A program made the translations under genes and the position numbers. Below, piece by piece: positions 54,271 to 64,000 of a DNA stretch of 64,000 bases. The notes beneath the pieces were generated by a model. The model worked only from the letters and a program-made list of their open reading frames with translations, did not search any database and was not told where the DNA came from. The stretch's first letter is position 1, and the number at the start of each line of letters is the position of its first letter. The stretch comes from Thalassia testudinum (Eukaryota > Streptophyta > Magnoliopsida > Alismatales > Hydrocharitaceae): assembly GCA_037157565.1 (NCBI GenBank), contig JAZHRO010000073.1, positions 96,202,001 through 96,266,000 of the forward strand, in the 5' to 3' direction.

Positions 54271-57200
54271 GTCACAAAGTGGCCTAGAAATTTTGCTGAA
54301 ATTTTTAATAAAGCGCCTATAAAAGCCAGCATAGCCCAGAAAGAATCTAATCTATTTGACATTCGTGGGCAATGGGAGTTTGGAAATAGAATCAATCTTG
54401 CCTTTATCTACTTCCAAGCCTCACTTAGACACAACATGCCCAAGTACAATTCCTTTCTGTACCATTAAGTGGCTTTTCTCCTAGCTGAGGACTAAACTAG
54501 TCTCCTTACATCGCTTCAACACATTCTCCAAGTGTAGGAGACACTGGTCGAAAGATGAGCCATAAATGGGGAAGTCATCCACAAACACTTCAACACACTC
54601 ATCAATCATGTCTGAAAAAATGGACATCATACATCGCTGGAAGGTTGCAGAGGCATTACATAATCTAAACGGCATACACCTAAATGCAAAGGTACCGTAA
54701 GGACTCGTGAACATCGTCTTCTCCTGGTCATCAGGGAAGACTGCAACCTAGTTGTACCCAGAATATCCATCGAGAAAGCAATAGTACTTATTCCCCACCA
54801 ATTTATCGAGAATTTGATCAATAAAAGACAAGGGAAAGTGATCCTTCTGGGTAGCGGTGTTCAGCTTGCAGTAATCAATACAGACCCTCCATCCAGTTGA
54901 GGGTCTAGTCACAACTTGTTCACCTTGGTCATTAAATTCCATAGTAAAGCCTGCCTTCTTTGGCACCACATGAATAGGACTTACCCATTTACTATCTGCA
55001 ATGGGATATATGATCCCAGTGTCCAACTACTTCAGGATTTCCTTTTTAACCACCTCCCTCATATTAGGGTTCAGACGTCTCTGCGTGTCCCTAAATAGCT
55101 TGATGGAATCATCAGTATAAATGTGGTGCATGTAGAGTGTAGAGTCTATACCCTTAATGTCATCAATGCTCCAAGCAATAGCTTCCTTGTTCCTAGACAA
55201 GCATTCAATCAGGGCTCCCTCCTGTGCCTCAGATAGCACAGCCGAAATGATAACTTGGAGCGTATCATTGGCACCCAGGAAAACGTACTTCAGTCTCTGG
55301 GAGGGGTTTCAACTCAAGCTCGAGGGCTTGTATGGTTGAGGGTTTCATAATAGATGTTCCCATCTCAGGTAGCAGATCTACCTTGGGTAGAGATGATGGG
55401 GAAAGAGACTCAGCAAAAACACCCAGCAACTCCTCAAGTTCTAGTATATCCCCTTCACATTCCTCTAAGAGTTGGGAATGCTCATTTAGCACGACATGCT
55501 GAAGGGGGTCATTACATAACATTGCAGGGGTTGTCTCTTCAATCAGGTCATCTATCACCTCAACTTGAGAACAATCCTCAAGCCCAGCTTGTTTATAAGT
55601 GTCAAACACATTAAGCCATATTTTCCTATTCCCAAAGCCCCAGTAATGCAATTGATTGAAGCATGCGAAGTTGCAAGGAAGGGGCAGCCCAAAATGATGT
55701 AGAGCTTAGTTGGCTTGGTGGTAGGGTTAGTGTCCAAAACTAAGGAGTCAACGGGGAAGGAGAAATCCTCCACTCTCATAAGGACTTCTTCCAAAATTCC
55801 CCGTAGTGTCTTAAGTGATCGATCAGCAACTTGGAGGATTACCGAGGTAGGCTTCAGATTGCCTAGCCCAAGTTGTTCGTACACGTAGCTTAGAAGGATG
55901 TTCGCCCCCGCATGCAGTTCAAGTAGAGCCTCATCAATCTGTAAGTCACCAATAACCACTAAGATGCACGGGGCTCCTGGGTCCTTAAGTTTCGAGGGAA
56001 TGCAATGTTGAACAATTAAGCTAACAGAATCAAGTAGGACAACTTTTGATTGGACCTATCTCCTAGATTACCTCTTTTTCATGCACAGGTCCTTTAAGAA
56101 GTTGGCATACAACGGAATCTGTCTGATAGCTTCAAGCAAAGGCAAGTTAATCTGCACTTGCTTGAAAGTTTCCATGATCTCATCAATCTTATCTTTTGCT
56201 CTAGATGAGCCAGCAGAAGTCTGCCCAGAGGTGGATAAGTGCTCTGGAAAGGGCACTCTCGATCTCTAGGTGGAAGGGTTGTCATGTCGAGTAAGGGGTG
56301 GAATGGGGGCAACTTCTTTCGGTGAGGTGATTTCAAGCGGAGGAGATTTGGGCAAGTCTTCTCTGGTGGAGGTGAAAGTCGGGGTGGATGGTTTTTTAGA
56401 GGGTGAGACTATAGGAACATCGGGTTTGGAAATTTCTTTCCCACTCCTCAGAATAGTCACCACCTGAGCATGGTCCCTAAAAACAATCCCTTTTCCTTTA
56501 GGATTCTCCTCAACAGCACTGGGAAGCTTCCTAGTTTCCCTCTATCTAATGGCCTCAACAAGGTGTCCTATCTGTGATTTCATTACATGTATATCCTTGT
56601 CATGAGATTGGATGATGGCACTTTGGCTTTCTTGCATAATTCTCAACATTGCCTTCAATTCATCCATCTCAGAGGTCTTAGGTTGGGCAAAGGTTTGAGG
56701 TTGGTTCATTTGTTGATTTTGGAAGGGTTGTGGTTTATAATTCCCTAAATTTGAAACATTCCCTTGTCTCTAGGAAAAGTTTGGGTGATTCCTCCATCCC
56801 TCATTATAAGTGTTGGAAAAAGGGTCATTACAAGGTCTAGGACGGAACCCTTGAGCGGCATTCAGATCTGCCTGTACAAGCTCAAGGAATTGGGAGGCCA
56901 AGTGGCAATCCACAATGGCATGTGTATTGCCTTGGCAAATGGAGCATTCAAAAGCATGGGATGTGGAGGTGTTAGATATGAATTGGCCTGGGCTTAACAT
57001 AAGCCTTTCCATGTTTTGATTCAACAATTGAATCTGATAGGCTAAATTCTAGGTGTCCCTTGCCTCATTCACCTCCAACTTTCTTTGCATGAGAGTGGGT
57101 TTTCTATCCATGTAGGCACAATTCAAGTGAATAGAATTCTCACTCAAAGTATCAAAAAGGTTCCAAGCTTCATCCTCAGTCTTAGATAGAAAGGTTCCTG

Positions 57201-57821
57201 CACAAGCACCATCCACAGTCTGCCTGTGCGAATCATTAAGTCTAGTGTAGAACCTTTCAACCAGTTGCCACTTAGGCACCTGGTGATGTGGGCAAAGTCT
57301 CAACAGGTCATTAAAGTGCTCCCATGCATTATGGAAAGCTTCCCCATCCTTTTGAACAAAACTCATAATTTCCCTCCTAAAGTGATTTGTTCTGCTGATG
57401 GGGAAGTACTTCGAAATTCCTTCTTCAGGGCATCCCAAGTGTTAATATCATCAAGGGTATGATACCAATACTTGGCTTTGCCCTTGAGGGAGAAAGGAAA
57501 GAGGGTCTGCTTTTGAGCATCATCAATAACGCCCTGTAGCTTCACCGTGGAACAGACCTCGGTGAATTCCTCTATATACCTATCAGGGTCTTCCCTAGCA
57601 GTACCATAAAAGGAGGGCAGCAAGGATATGGTATTGCTTTTGATCTCATAAGGATTGTCCCCTCCAGGTCTATGTAGTGTAGGGCCAGCTTGATTGGTTG
57701 GAATGAAATATTCCTTAAGGCTCCTTTGACTAGCCATTACTTCCCTTGGGAGGTTCCTTAAGATTCTTTCAAGTTCAAGATCAAACACAAGTTGTCTCCT
57801 AAGAGATCGCCTACCAAGCAT
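54271..57821 (-). pseudogene. gag-pol: gag-pol of element B, proximal part: gag, protease, reverse transcriptase
   Basis: It starts at ATG 57821 (MLGRRSLRRQ as in F). Gag has a frameshift near 57410 where several bases are missing relative to F. The knuckle survives (CSICQGNTHAIVDC). The protease site reads LELHAG where F has LDLGAG, so the catalytic Asp is lost. Reverse transcriptase keeps FVDD near 54570. Several stops break the frame (for example near 57046, 55027 and 54748). The frame is cut by E at 54270 just after the PLCD thumb motif and resumes at 23465. Confidence 0.92.
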
Positions 57822-59139
57822 GCACTGCAAACACAATTCAAAAGGACTTGTTAGGTCTTTTCATTTTAGGCTTTTGACTTTAATTCAAATTGTAGCTGAC
57901 AAAGCAAGTTCCCAATCAATTATGCGCTTATTGTCAACCTTCAAAATCCCTAAAAAGACCTAGTTGGAGCTTAGGTGTTCTTCCTTAAATCTCAAATGGT
58001 AGAGCAACTCCAAAGACGAAAGATCGATGGATGCAAGTAGGCCTAAGCCTTCCTTTGAAGCAGTGCCTTCACGATGCTTCTTAACTACCCCCAAAAATCC
58101 GTGACAAGGTATCCTCTTTGGATTTACAAAACCTTTGATCTCAAGTTTGGAACACTTCAGAATCCAACGGTAGGAGGGCTCTTGTCCTAGTAGTTCCAAG
58201 ACCTAGGAGTGTCTAAATGCGTACCGTGGTGCAAGAGTTACAAGTGTGCATACACCATAAAATTTTGAGTTTTGAATTTTGAACCACAGCATAATGTCTC
58301 AATTCAAATCTTTGATTTTTAGTGTTCCTCCTTAACTTACCTTTTTCAGGAAAATATGTGACCACTTGTTAGATCTTTTCAATTCAATTAGGTGGTCTTG
58401 CAATTAAATCCAAATGCACATGCGTGAATAATATAGAATGCAAAGAAAGAGGACGTACCTTTCCTCTAGCAATCAGCAATGCAAGATGCACGCAAATGCA
58501 AACAAAATAAATTTAGAGGCTGCTCATTCACACCTAAATGGTCATCCTAAGGCAGGCAGCTTCTAACAGGTAGGTTGTTTCTATTTTTTTATTTTTGTTT
58601 AGCTACTTATGCACAAGCAAAGAATATGATAAACAACCACAAAATAAAATAAAACCTACATCTAAAGAAAAGGGAACAGGCTCCCAAAAATTATTACTGA
58701 ACACGGGCCTAAAACAAAATCGGGGAACAAACCCCTAAAAATGTACCCCAGAATAAGGGTCTCAAACCAAATGTGCAATGAAAATTAAGTTCTAGAACCT
58801 AAATTCTATCTACTGAAAAAAAATCGATGGAAATGAAGATGATCACTCTAGATGTCCTTCGGTGGTGGAGATAAGGCCCACCACAGTGCGTCGAGCTCCT
58901 ACCTTCAAAAATGGAGCTTCCAGTGTCCTCTGAGAAGTGGAAACAAGTCCCACCTCGATGTAGCTAAGGCTGGTGTAACAACTCGTCAAATGGTCCACCT
59001 TGATGTAGTTGAGGCTGGTGCGACAACTCGTCAAGCAGATATGAGTACCTTGCACCAAATAGATCGAAGTTAAATACACCTCAAAAGTAATGTGTGAACC
59101 AATAAATAAATGAATGCAAGTTTAACAGGCTCGTTGCCT
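57822..59139 (-). other. 5' leader of B
   Basis: Untranslated; collinear with the F leader over most of its length. A region near 58850-59060, GTGGTG...GATGTAG, holds two copies of a CTCGTCAA(A/G)-type unit and differs from F. Confidence 0.65.
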
Positions 59140-59156
59140 CCCCGGCAACGGTGCCA
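59140..59156 (-). promoter_or_regulatory. tRNA-Asp primer-binding site of B
   Basis: The plus strand reads CCCCGGCAACGGTGCCA, one mismatch to tRNA-Asp, two bases from the LTR. Confidence 0.9.
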
Positions 59157-61126
59157 ATTGACGAGTCAAATTTTTGCTTTTAAAAATTATGATTAAGAAG
59201 ATTTAACGTTGTATTTCTAAGTGATGGAAAATCGACTAATCAAAACAATTAGAATTAAAATTAAACCACTCACAGGAGAGCGGGTCATGTCCACAGGGAG
59301 GCAATGACCTATTTAAACTCACAATTAGGTAGAGATCGAGTTCGCTGAAATATTTGTCAAATCAAACAATGCATATGTCACTCTGAATGTAAACCTTAAA
59401 TTTATGGAGAAGTCGAGGGTTATTGACATAATTTTCATGTAAGAAAATTATCCATGTGCAAGGATAAGCCATGTACTTTTCACTTGCATGCATACTAAAA
59501 TGTAATTCAAAATTAAATGTAATGCATATAGATATGAATCAATAAGGCTTATCAATTATCTAGGAGAATAAGCACAATGTTGTAAATTCACCATAATTTA
59601 ATTGATCTAAGAAATCAAGAAAATAATTCTCAACAATGGAAATTTCTATAAATAGTAAAACACACTAAAATAGAGGATTCTACCTCTCTCCTCCTCGTGC
59701 ACGGGAGAAAAGCTCATTCGAGGAGCTACTCTACGAAAAGGTTGGCCAGAGCGAGGCCTTCGCGGCAATGGCGACGATGCATCGGGAGGTGGCCTAGGCT
59801 AGTTAGACAGAGGAGAGAAGCTACGGCGGTGGCAGTCACTACTGCACTTGTGCATTGGAATGTAGCTACTGAAGGGCGTTGGAGGACGTGCACTGTGTGC
59901 GGGCAGAGCAGCTGGAGTAGCACACACTCTACACGCACGGCTGGAGGCAAGGGTCGGTGGCTGGTGGACACACTGTTGCTACTGGGGCAGCGCTTGGAGG
60001 TGCTGCGGGCCATGGTGCAACAACGGAGGTGCAAGAGAAGGTGCAGCGTGCTCTGTGTGCAAGCAGGGTTGCTGCGAGGAGGACACGGAGGCTGCTGTTG
60101 CGGCCAATGTGTGTGCGTGGGAATGGTGAGGAAGCTTAGTGTGGGCGTGCGCTGCACGCGGGCAGAGCGGCTGGAGTTGGAAGATGGTCGCTGATGAGAG
60201 CCTCATCATGAGCCATAACTAGCTCATTTTGACCCAATAAAGAAGATAAAAGCTCCTACATAACCTAGAAGAAGGCTTAACTGGAGGAACAAGTGCTCTG
60301 AGAAGAAAACATGAAATAAAGGTTAAAACTGTAATTTTACCATTACAGTACATAAACGGGATTTCTCAGAAGCAAAACATAGGTCAAATGGTCTAAATAA
60401 GATAAAAAGAGGGTTGAGTCAATCAGAAATGGGTTTATGTGCAATCTAAGAATTAAATGACACTTGGTAACCCTAAAATAGACCCGCTTAAATTAACAAG
60501 GTTCCAGTCAGGATAAAAATCGAGTAAACCCTCTAAAAATCATGGAAAAACATCCTCTAGGGTTTAGAACACTTAATTTGGCCTTTGGAACCTAGTCTGA
60601 CCTAGATTAGGGTCCTAGCTCCTCAATTAACCAAATTTGGGTTTTTACGCAAAATATCCAGTCAAACGAGGTCAAACCTGAAATCCAACTTCGCCATTGG
60701 ATTCCTTACGTCCAAATTAGGTTTATACCAAAATTTGGACTTAAGGGGAGGTCATCTTGACCTACTTTGCAATTTAGTACACCCAAATCACAAATGCGTC
60801 CCTATCTTTTGAATATCCTTGCAAAGAGCCCCCCAAGTTCTTCGCCCCCTTTGCAATCCAGTCTTGCCGCCATTGTTAGGGCAGAATCGAGCTCCGGCGA
60901 GGTTCAGAGAGGGATTGCTCTCTAATCCCTCATAGATTCCCTCCCAGAAATGGAAGGGGGATTCTCTGAGGAATTTCCTTCCTTCTAAAGCCAATTACAA
61001 TCGTTGGTGTGAACCCAATCTCTCGTGTGAATGCACGAGAGATTTGGGTATCCACCTTCCTTCCAACTCCGGTGAGTCGGCAGACCTAATTGCGCGCTCT
61101 CCACGCGCTGATAGGAGCGGCCAGCA

Positions 61127-61137
61127 CCTATAAAACA
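61127..61137 (+). promoter_or_regulatory. TATA box of H
   Basis: CCTATAAAACA, followed by C-rich sequence typical of a plant LTR transcription start. Confidence 0.5.
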
Positions 61138-62399
61138 CCCCCCAGACCCTGCCGCAGGACCCAAGCTTGATTTTGACGGAGATCCCCTCCAAATTCCCTC
61201 TCTCCCATCTCCGACCAAACGACCCGCAAGCTCCGGCGACCTCCTCCCTTCCTTCTCGTCGCTCTGCAGCCATACCAGCAGCAGAGTCCTCTCCGCCTCT
61301 TCCTCCCGCGTCGCGCTGTACCCCGCGCGCATGCTCTTGACCTCATCTTCGTCGCCGCTTCCTCCCTCAGGGTCTTTCTTCCCCGACGATGGCAGTTACG
61401 AGCCGTCCTCTCCACCGCCTCCCTTCCTTCCAGACAACCCCAGATACATTCTCCATCCTCTCCTCTCTCTTTTCCCCCTACTATTTTACTTGATTACCCC
61501 TTGACAGTACCTAACCACCTTCATCGTTCTCTCCTCCGACTACCCTCCGGCGAGCTACCCACACCACTCCGCCACTCCACACGGCTCGCCAACCCCCTCG
61601 TGAGCTTTGCCTCACCACCAGGAACCCATTCCACCACATCACTGCCACTCCAGACCTCCACAAGCACCCCCAGACCAACCCACCATCTCCGGCCACAGGT
61701 TGACCTAGGCACGCATGCCTAGGCAGACCTGCAACCTGCAGCATCACCCACCGCCTTCGCCATGCTACGGCGAAGGTTTCCAGCTATTCTGATTGGGCCA
61801 ATAGGCTGTTCTGTTGGATGTCAGGTGTACGCTCCAGCCGCCATTAATAGCCGAAGCAGCAAGGAGCTTGGAGCAGCTTCGGGCATCAGGCTTCCCAGGC
61901 TGTAGGTGCAGCAGACTCTCGCGAAGGTCGCAAAGCGAACGAGGCCAGCCAGTCGCACAGAGGCGCCATCAGCTTGGGCGATCGAGTGACGAAAGCTCTG
62001 CGGGCGCGCGTGAAGGCAAGACCGACCAGATAGTCCCACATCGTGGGATTGCAAAACTCAGGTATCGTATAAATTATTTTTGTGTTTTCTTCTTACTGCC
62101 TCCGTAAGCACAGTGGTGAGGTCCCTCACTGCCCCCACACGCCTCGTCCGCAGCTTGACGTCGTGGATCTGGCGGATCCGACCCGACCTAAACCTACGCA
62201 CTCCTCACGCATCACCACTTGCCGGTGCGCCTGTTCCCGGGTGCGAATCTGACCCGACTACCCGTGTGGCTCTGGGAGAGCGTGCTTGAGTGAACTGCTT
62301 GAAAAAAAGAGAGACGCTTGGGAAGAGGGACGGAGGTAGGTTTTTGCTACTATGTGGTGTGTGCAGGAAGGAAGAAGTGACCGAGGCAGCGAACACTTA

Positions 62400-62640
62400 G
62401 CAGCTGAAGAACAGGAAGAGAAGAAAGAAGAGGCTGTGTAGCAGTGAAAGGAGAAGTCTTCGTCGAGAAGAAGAAGAAGGAAGACAAGGCAGAAGAGAGA
62501 GAAGAACAAAGAAGAGGCCAAGTGAAGACTGCAAAGAGATCAGAAGAAAAAGAAGAAGAAAGAAGAAAGGCAAGGCAGGAGAAGAAGGAAGATACAGAAG
62601 CAGAAAGGAGAAGAAGAGAGAAAGAGAGATCACATTTAAG
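62400..62640. repeat. Purine-rich AGAAG tract in H
   Basis: About 240 bp that is mostly A and G on the plus strand, built on AGAAG, GAAGAA and AGGAGA units, in the transcribed part of the LTR. Confidence 0.85.
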
Positions 62641-63675
62641 ATGTCTGATACAGAAATCAGATGTCCAATTCTACTTTTTTTTCACAAATCCTTTTTAAAA
62701 TTCTCTCTTTGAATCAATTATATTTGCATTTAACAGTTGTATTCTTTGGTTTTACAAAGTACTGAGATTGCTCCCCTGTGTTCGACCTCAGATACTCTAG
62801 TTGTTCGAGTAATAAAATTCTTTATATTTGTTTAAACGTTTTGTCGGTTATACTACAACGTAATACGCTTTAAATCCGCACAAAATCGTTGAGAACAGTC
62901 GCGTGGGCTGGAGGAGCACGGGTGCTCGCGAGGGTACCCTACTGTGGGCAAAGGAGGACGAAGGCACGGGCACTGACGGTGGCGTGGCTGGTGGCTGTGT
63001 GTGATGGCGCTACATGCAGCTGAAAGGATGGGAAATGTTGGGTTTGTTCTTGATGTTGCAGGTGAAGCATGAGGAAGAAGATGCAGGGGAAAGGTGTTTC
63101 AAGTGAGGCACGGTGGTGCAAGGACTCTGGCTAGCGGTGTGGGTTTTCACACCACACGCCCATGGTTCTAGAGTCGCGATGCTGCAGTTGAGGCCGGTGG
63201 TGAGGTGGTGAAGCATAGTATTGGGTTGGGATGGAGGCCTGCTCTGAATGGTAGCCATTCCTCATCCTTTGTAGCTGTGGCTACAAGGATTTTGAAATTC
63301 AAACAGGCCACCGTCGAGTGAATGCTGGATGAGTGAATGCGCAGGAGGAGGAGGTGGAGACGGAGCGGTTACCGGCAAAAAGGAGAACATGAATAACAAA
63401 ATAGTTAGGATTTTTTATACATAACTCCTTAACTTCTATGTTAATTAAAACAATGTATGTAATGCACCCAATTAATTAACTAATCAAATGTATGCAATCT
63501 TAGGTTAATTCTAAATGCTTTTAGATATGGATGCCACACATGAATTATGCACTTAAGTTAAAAATATGAATTAATTTAATTACATCCAAATGTATGCTAT
63601 CTAAATGTTAAAATTAACTTAATGTTGAGGCACCTAAATACTTAAATAGCCCACAAATATGGGCTAATCACTAAC

Positions 63676-64000
63676 TAACCTAGTCCACCCCTAAGTTGGC
63701 GCCAACCCTAGCCACCTTTTAAACCCTTACCTCCTTCCAAGAGACACCTATTTTGGCACCAACTAACCCTTCTATAACCCCCTCCTTTTGGTGCCAAAAT
63801 GACCTCCCATCTACAACCTACACCCACCCCTTCTAAGCCCTATCCACCCTACACCTCACCTTCCTTCTAGAAGCCTTCAAGTTGGGGCCAACCCATGGTA
63901 CCCTTCCATGGTTGGTGCCACTTTTAGGTGCCCCTTGGCCAACCCTAACTACCCCTTTAGCACCCCTTAGGTGGTGCCACTTAACCCTAGCCCTAGGATT
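63676..64000 (+). repeat. 3' LTR of element A, second part, running out of the window
   Basis: It resumes after the second CTAAC. TTTTGGCACCAACT and similar GGTGCCA blocks match the D LTR at 15010-15030 and 19200-19215. Two or more GGTGCC/TTGGCGCC units occur here. Confidence 0.8.

Larger units (their letters stand above)
60192..62897 (+). mobile_element. Solo LTR H
   Basis: 2706 bp from TGATGAGAGCC to GAGAACA with perfect TSD GTCGC (60187-60191 and 62898-62902). Plus orientation is shown by a TATA box near 61127 and the end blocks CTCCCCTGTGTTCGACC (about 62773-62789) and TATACTACAACG. No internal sequence. The GC-rich 60800-62300 stretch yields many short open frames but no recognisable domain. 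Confidence 0.85.
3629..63670 (-). mobile_element. Element B: decayed Athila-type Ty3/gypsy retrotransposon holding C, E and H
   Basis: Both ends are defined by the TSD CTAAC and by TG...CA termini. The - strand orientation is set by the tRNA-Asp primer site beside the right-hand LTR (59140-59156) and the polypurine tract beside the left-hand one. With its three insertions removed it is about 11.6 kb, with LTRs of about 1.8 kb. Its gag-pol matches element F along its length but carries frameshifts and stops. Insertions: C at the integrase C-terminus, E between reverse transcriptase and RNase H, and solo LTR H in the 5' LTR. Confidence 0.92.
59159..63670 (-). repeat. 5' LTR of B, split by solo LTR H
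   Basis: 59159-60191 and 62903-63670 together match the 3' LTR 3629-5431. TGACGAGTCAAAT to GGGCTAATCA. Together with the TSD that follows it closes the 60-kb insertion. Confidence 0.9.

Noticed and set aside
61501..62107. Proline/serine and arginine-rich frames in H as a host gene exon
   Set aside because: They lie entirely inside a solo LTR with perfect duplication; no domain or exon-like structure is seen.
1..64000. CRISPR array or prokaryotic operon
   Set aside because: No regular direct repeats with unique spacers and no bacterial gene layout; the content is plant retrotransposons throughout.

Overview
The window is plant nuclear DNA made almost entirely of nested LTR retrotransposons. 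I find no host gene, rRNA or tRNA gene. The evidence for a plant is an Athila-type Ty3/gypsy gag-pol, primer-binding sites matching the 3' end of plant tRNA-Asp, very long LTRs (1.3-2.1 kb) and 5-bp target-site duplications (TSDs). I cannot name the species.

The layout is a nest with five levels. Element A (+ strand, cut by both window edges) holds bases 1-3628 and 63676-64000. Its 3' LTR was split by element B (- strand, 3629-63670, TSD CTAAC), an Athila-type gag-pol element that is now a pseudogene. B was hit by C (- strand, 6759-21656, TSD ATGGC), by E (- strand, 23466-54270, TSD GTCAC) and, in its 5' LTR, by a solo LTR H (60192-62897, TSD GTCGC). C was hit by D (+ strand, 14052-20311, TSD TGGTC/TGGCC), a relative of A. 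E was hit by F (- strand, 40269-50742, TSD GTAGC) and by G (- strand, about 27022-39312). The 3' LTR of G holds two further solo LTRs, I1 (27207-29409, TSD TGGGG) and I2 (30250-32391, TSD GCGTG/GTGTG).

The elements fall into three kinds. B and F are autonomous-type Athila elements with gag, protease, reverse transcriptase, RNase H and integrase. F is young: its LTRs differ by about 10 substitutions and one indel in 1267 bp, and its 5.4-kb coding region carries one in-frame stop. C, E and G are non-autonomous. Removing their insertions leaves about 8-8.6 kb each, with 1.75-1.95-kb LTRs, no gag or pol, and one long non-gag-pol reading frame. The proteins of C and E are clearly homologous and unknown to me; that of G is different. 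A and D carry only a retropepsin-like domain whose active-site triplet is degenerate.

The kinds share cis-acting parts: the tRNA-Asp primer site (all elements where it survives), a hairpin beside the polypurine tract (A, C, D, E, F, G and B), a triple TTCGAGATAG repeat (B, C, E, F) and leader sequences. This suggests that Athila-type elements such as B and F supplied replication proteins to the coding-poor families. That conclusion is inference; the shared sequences are visible.
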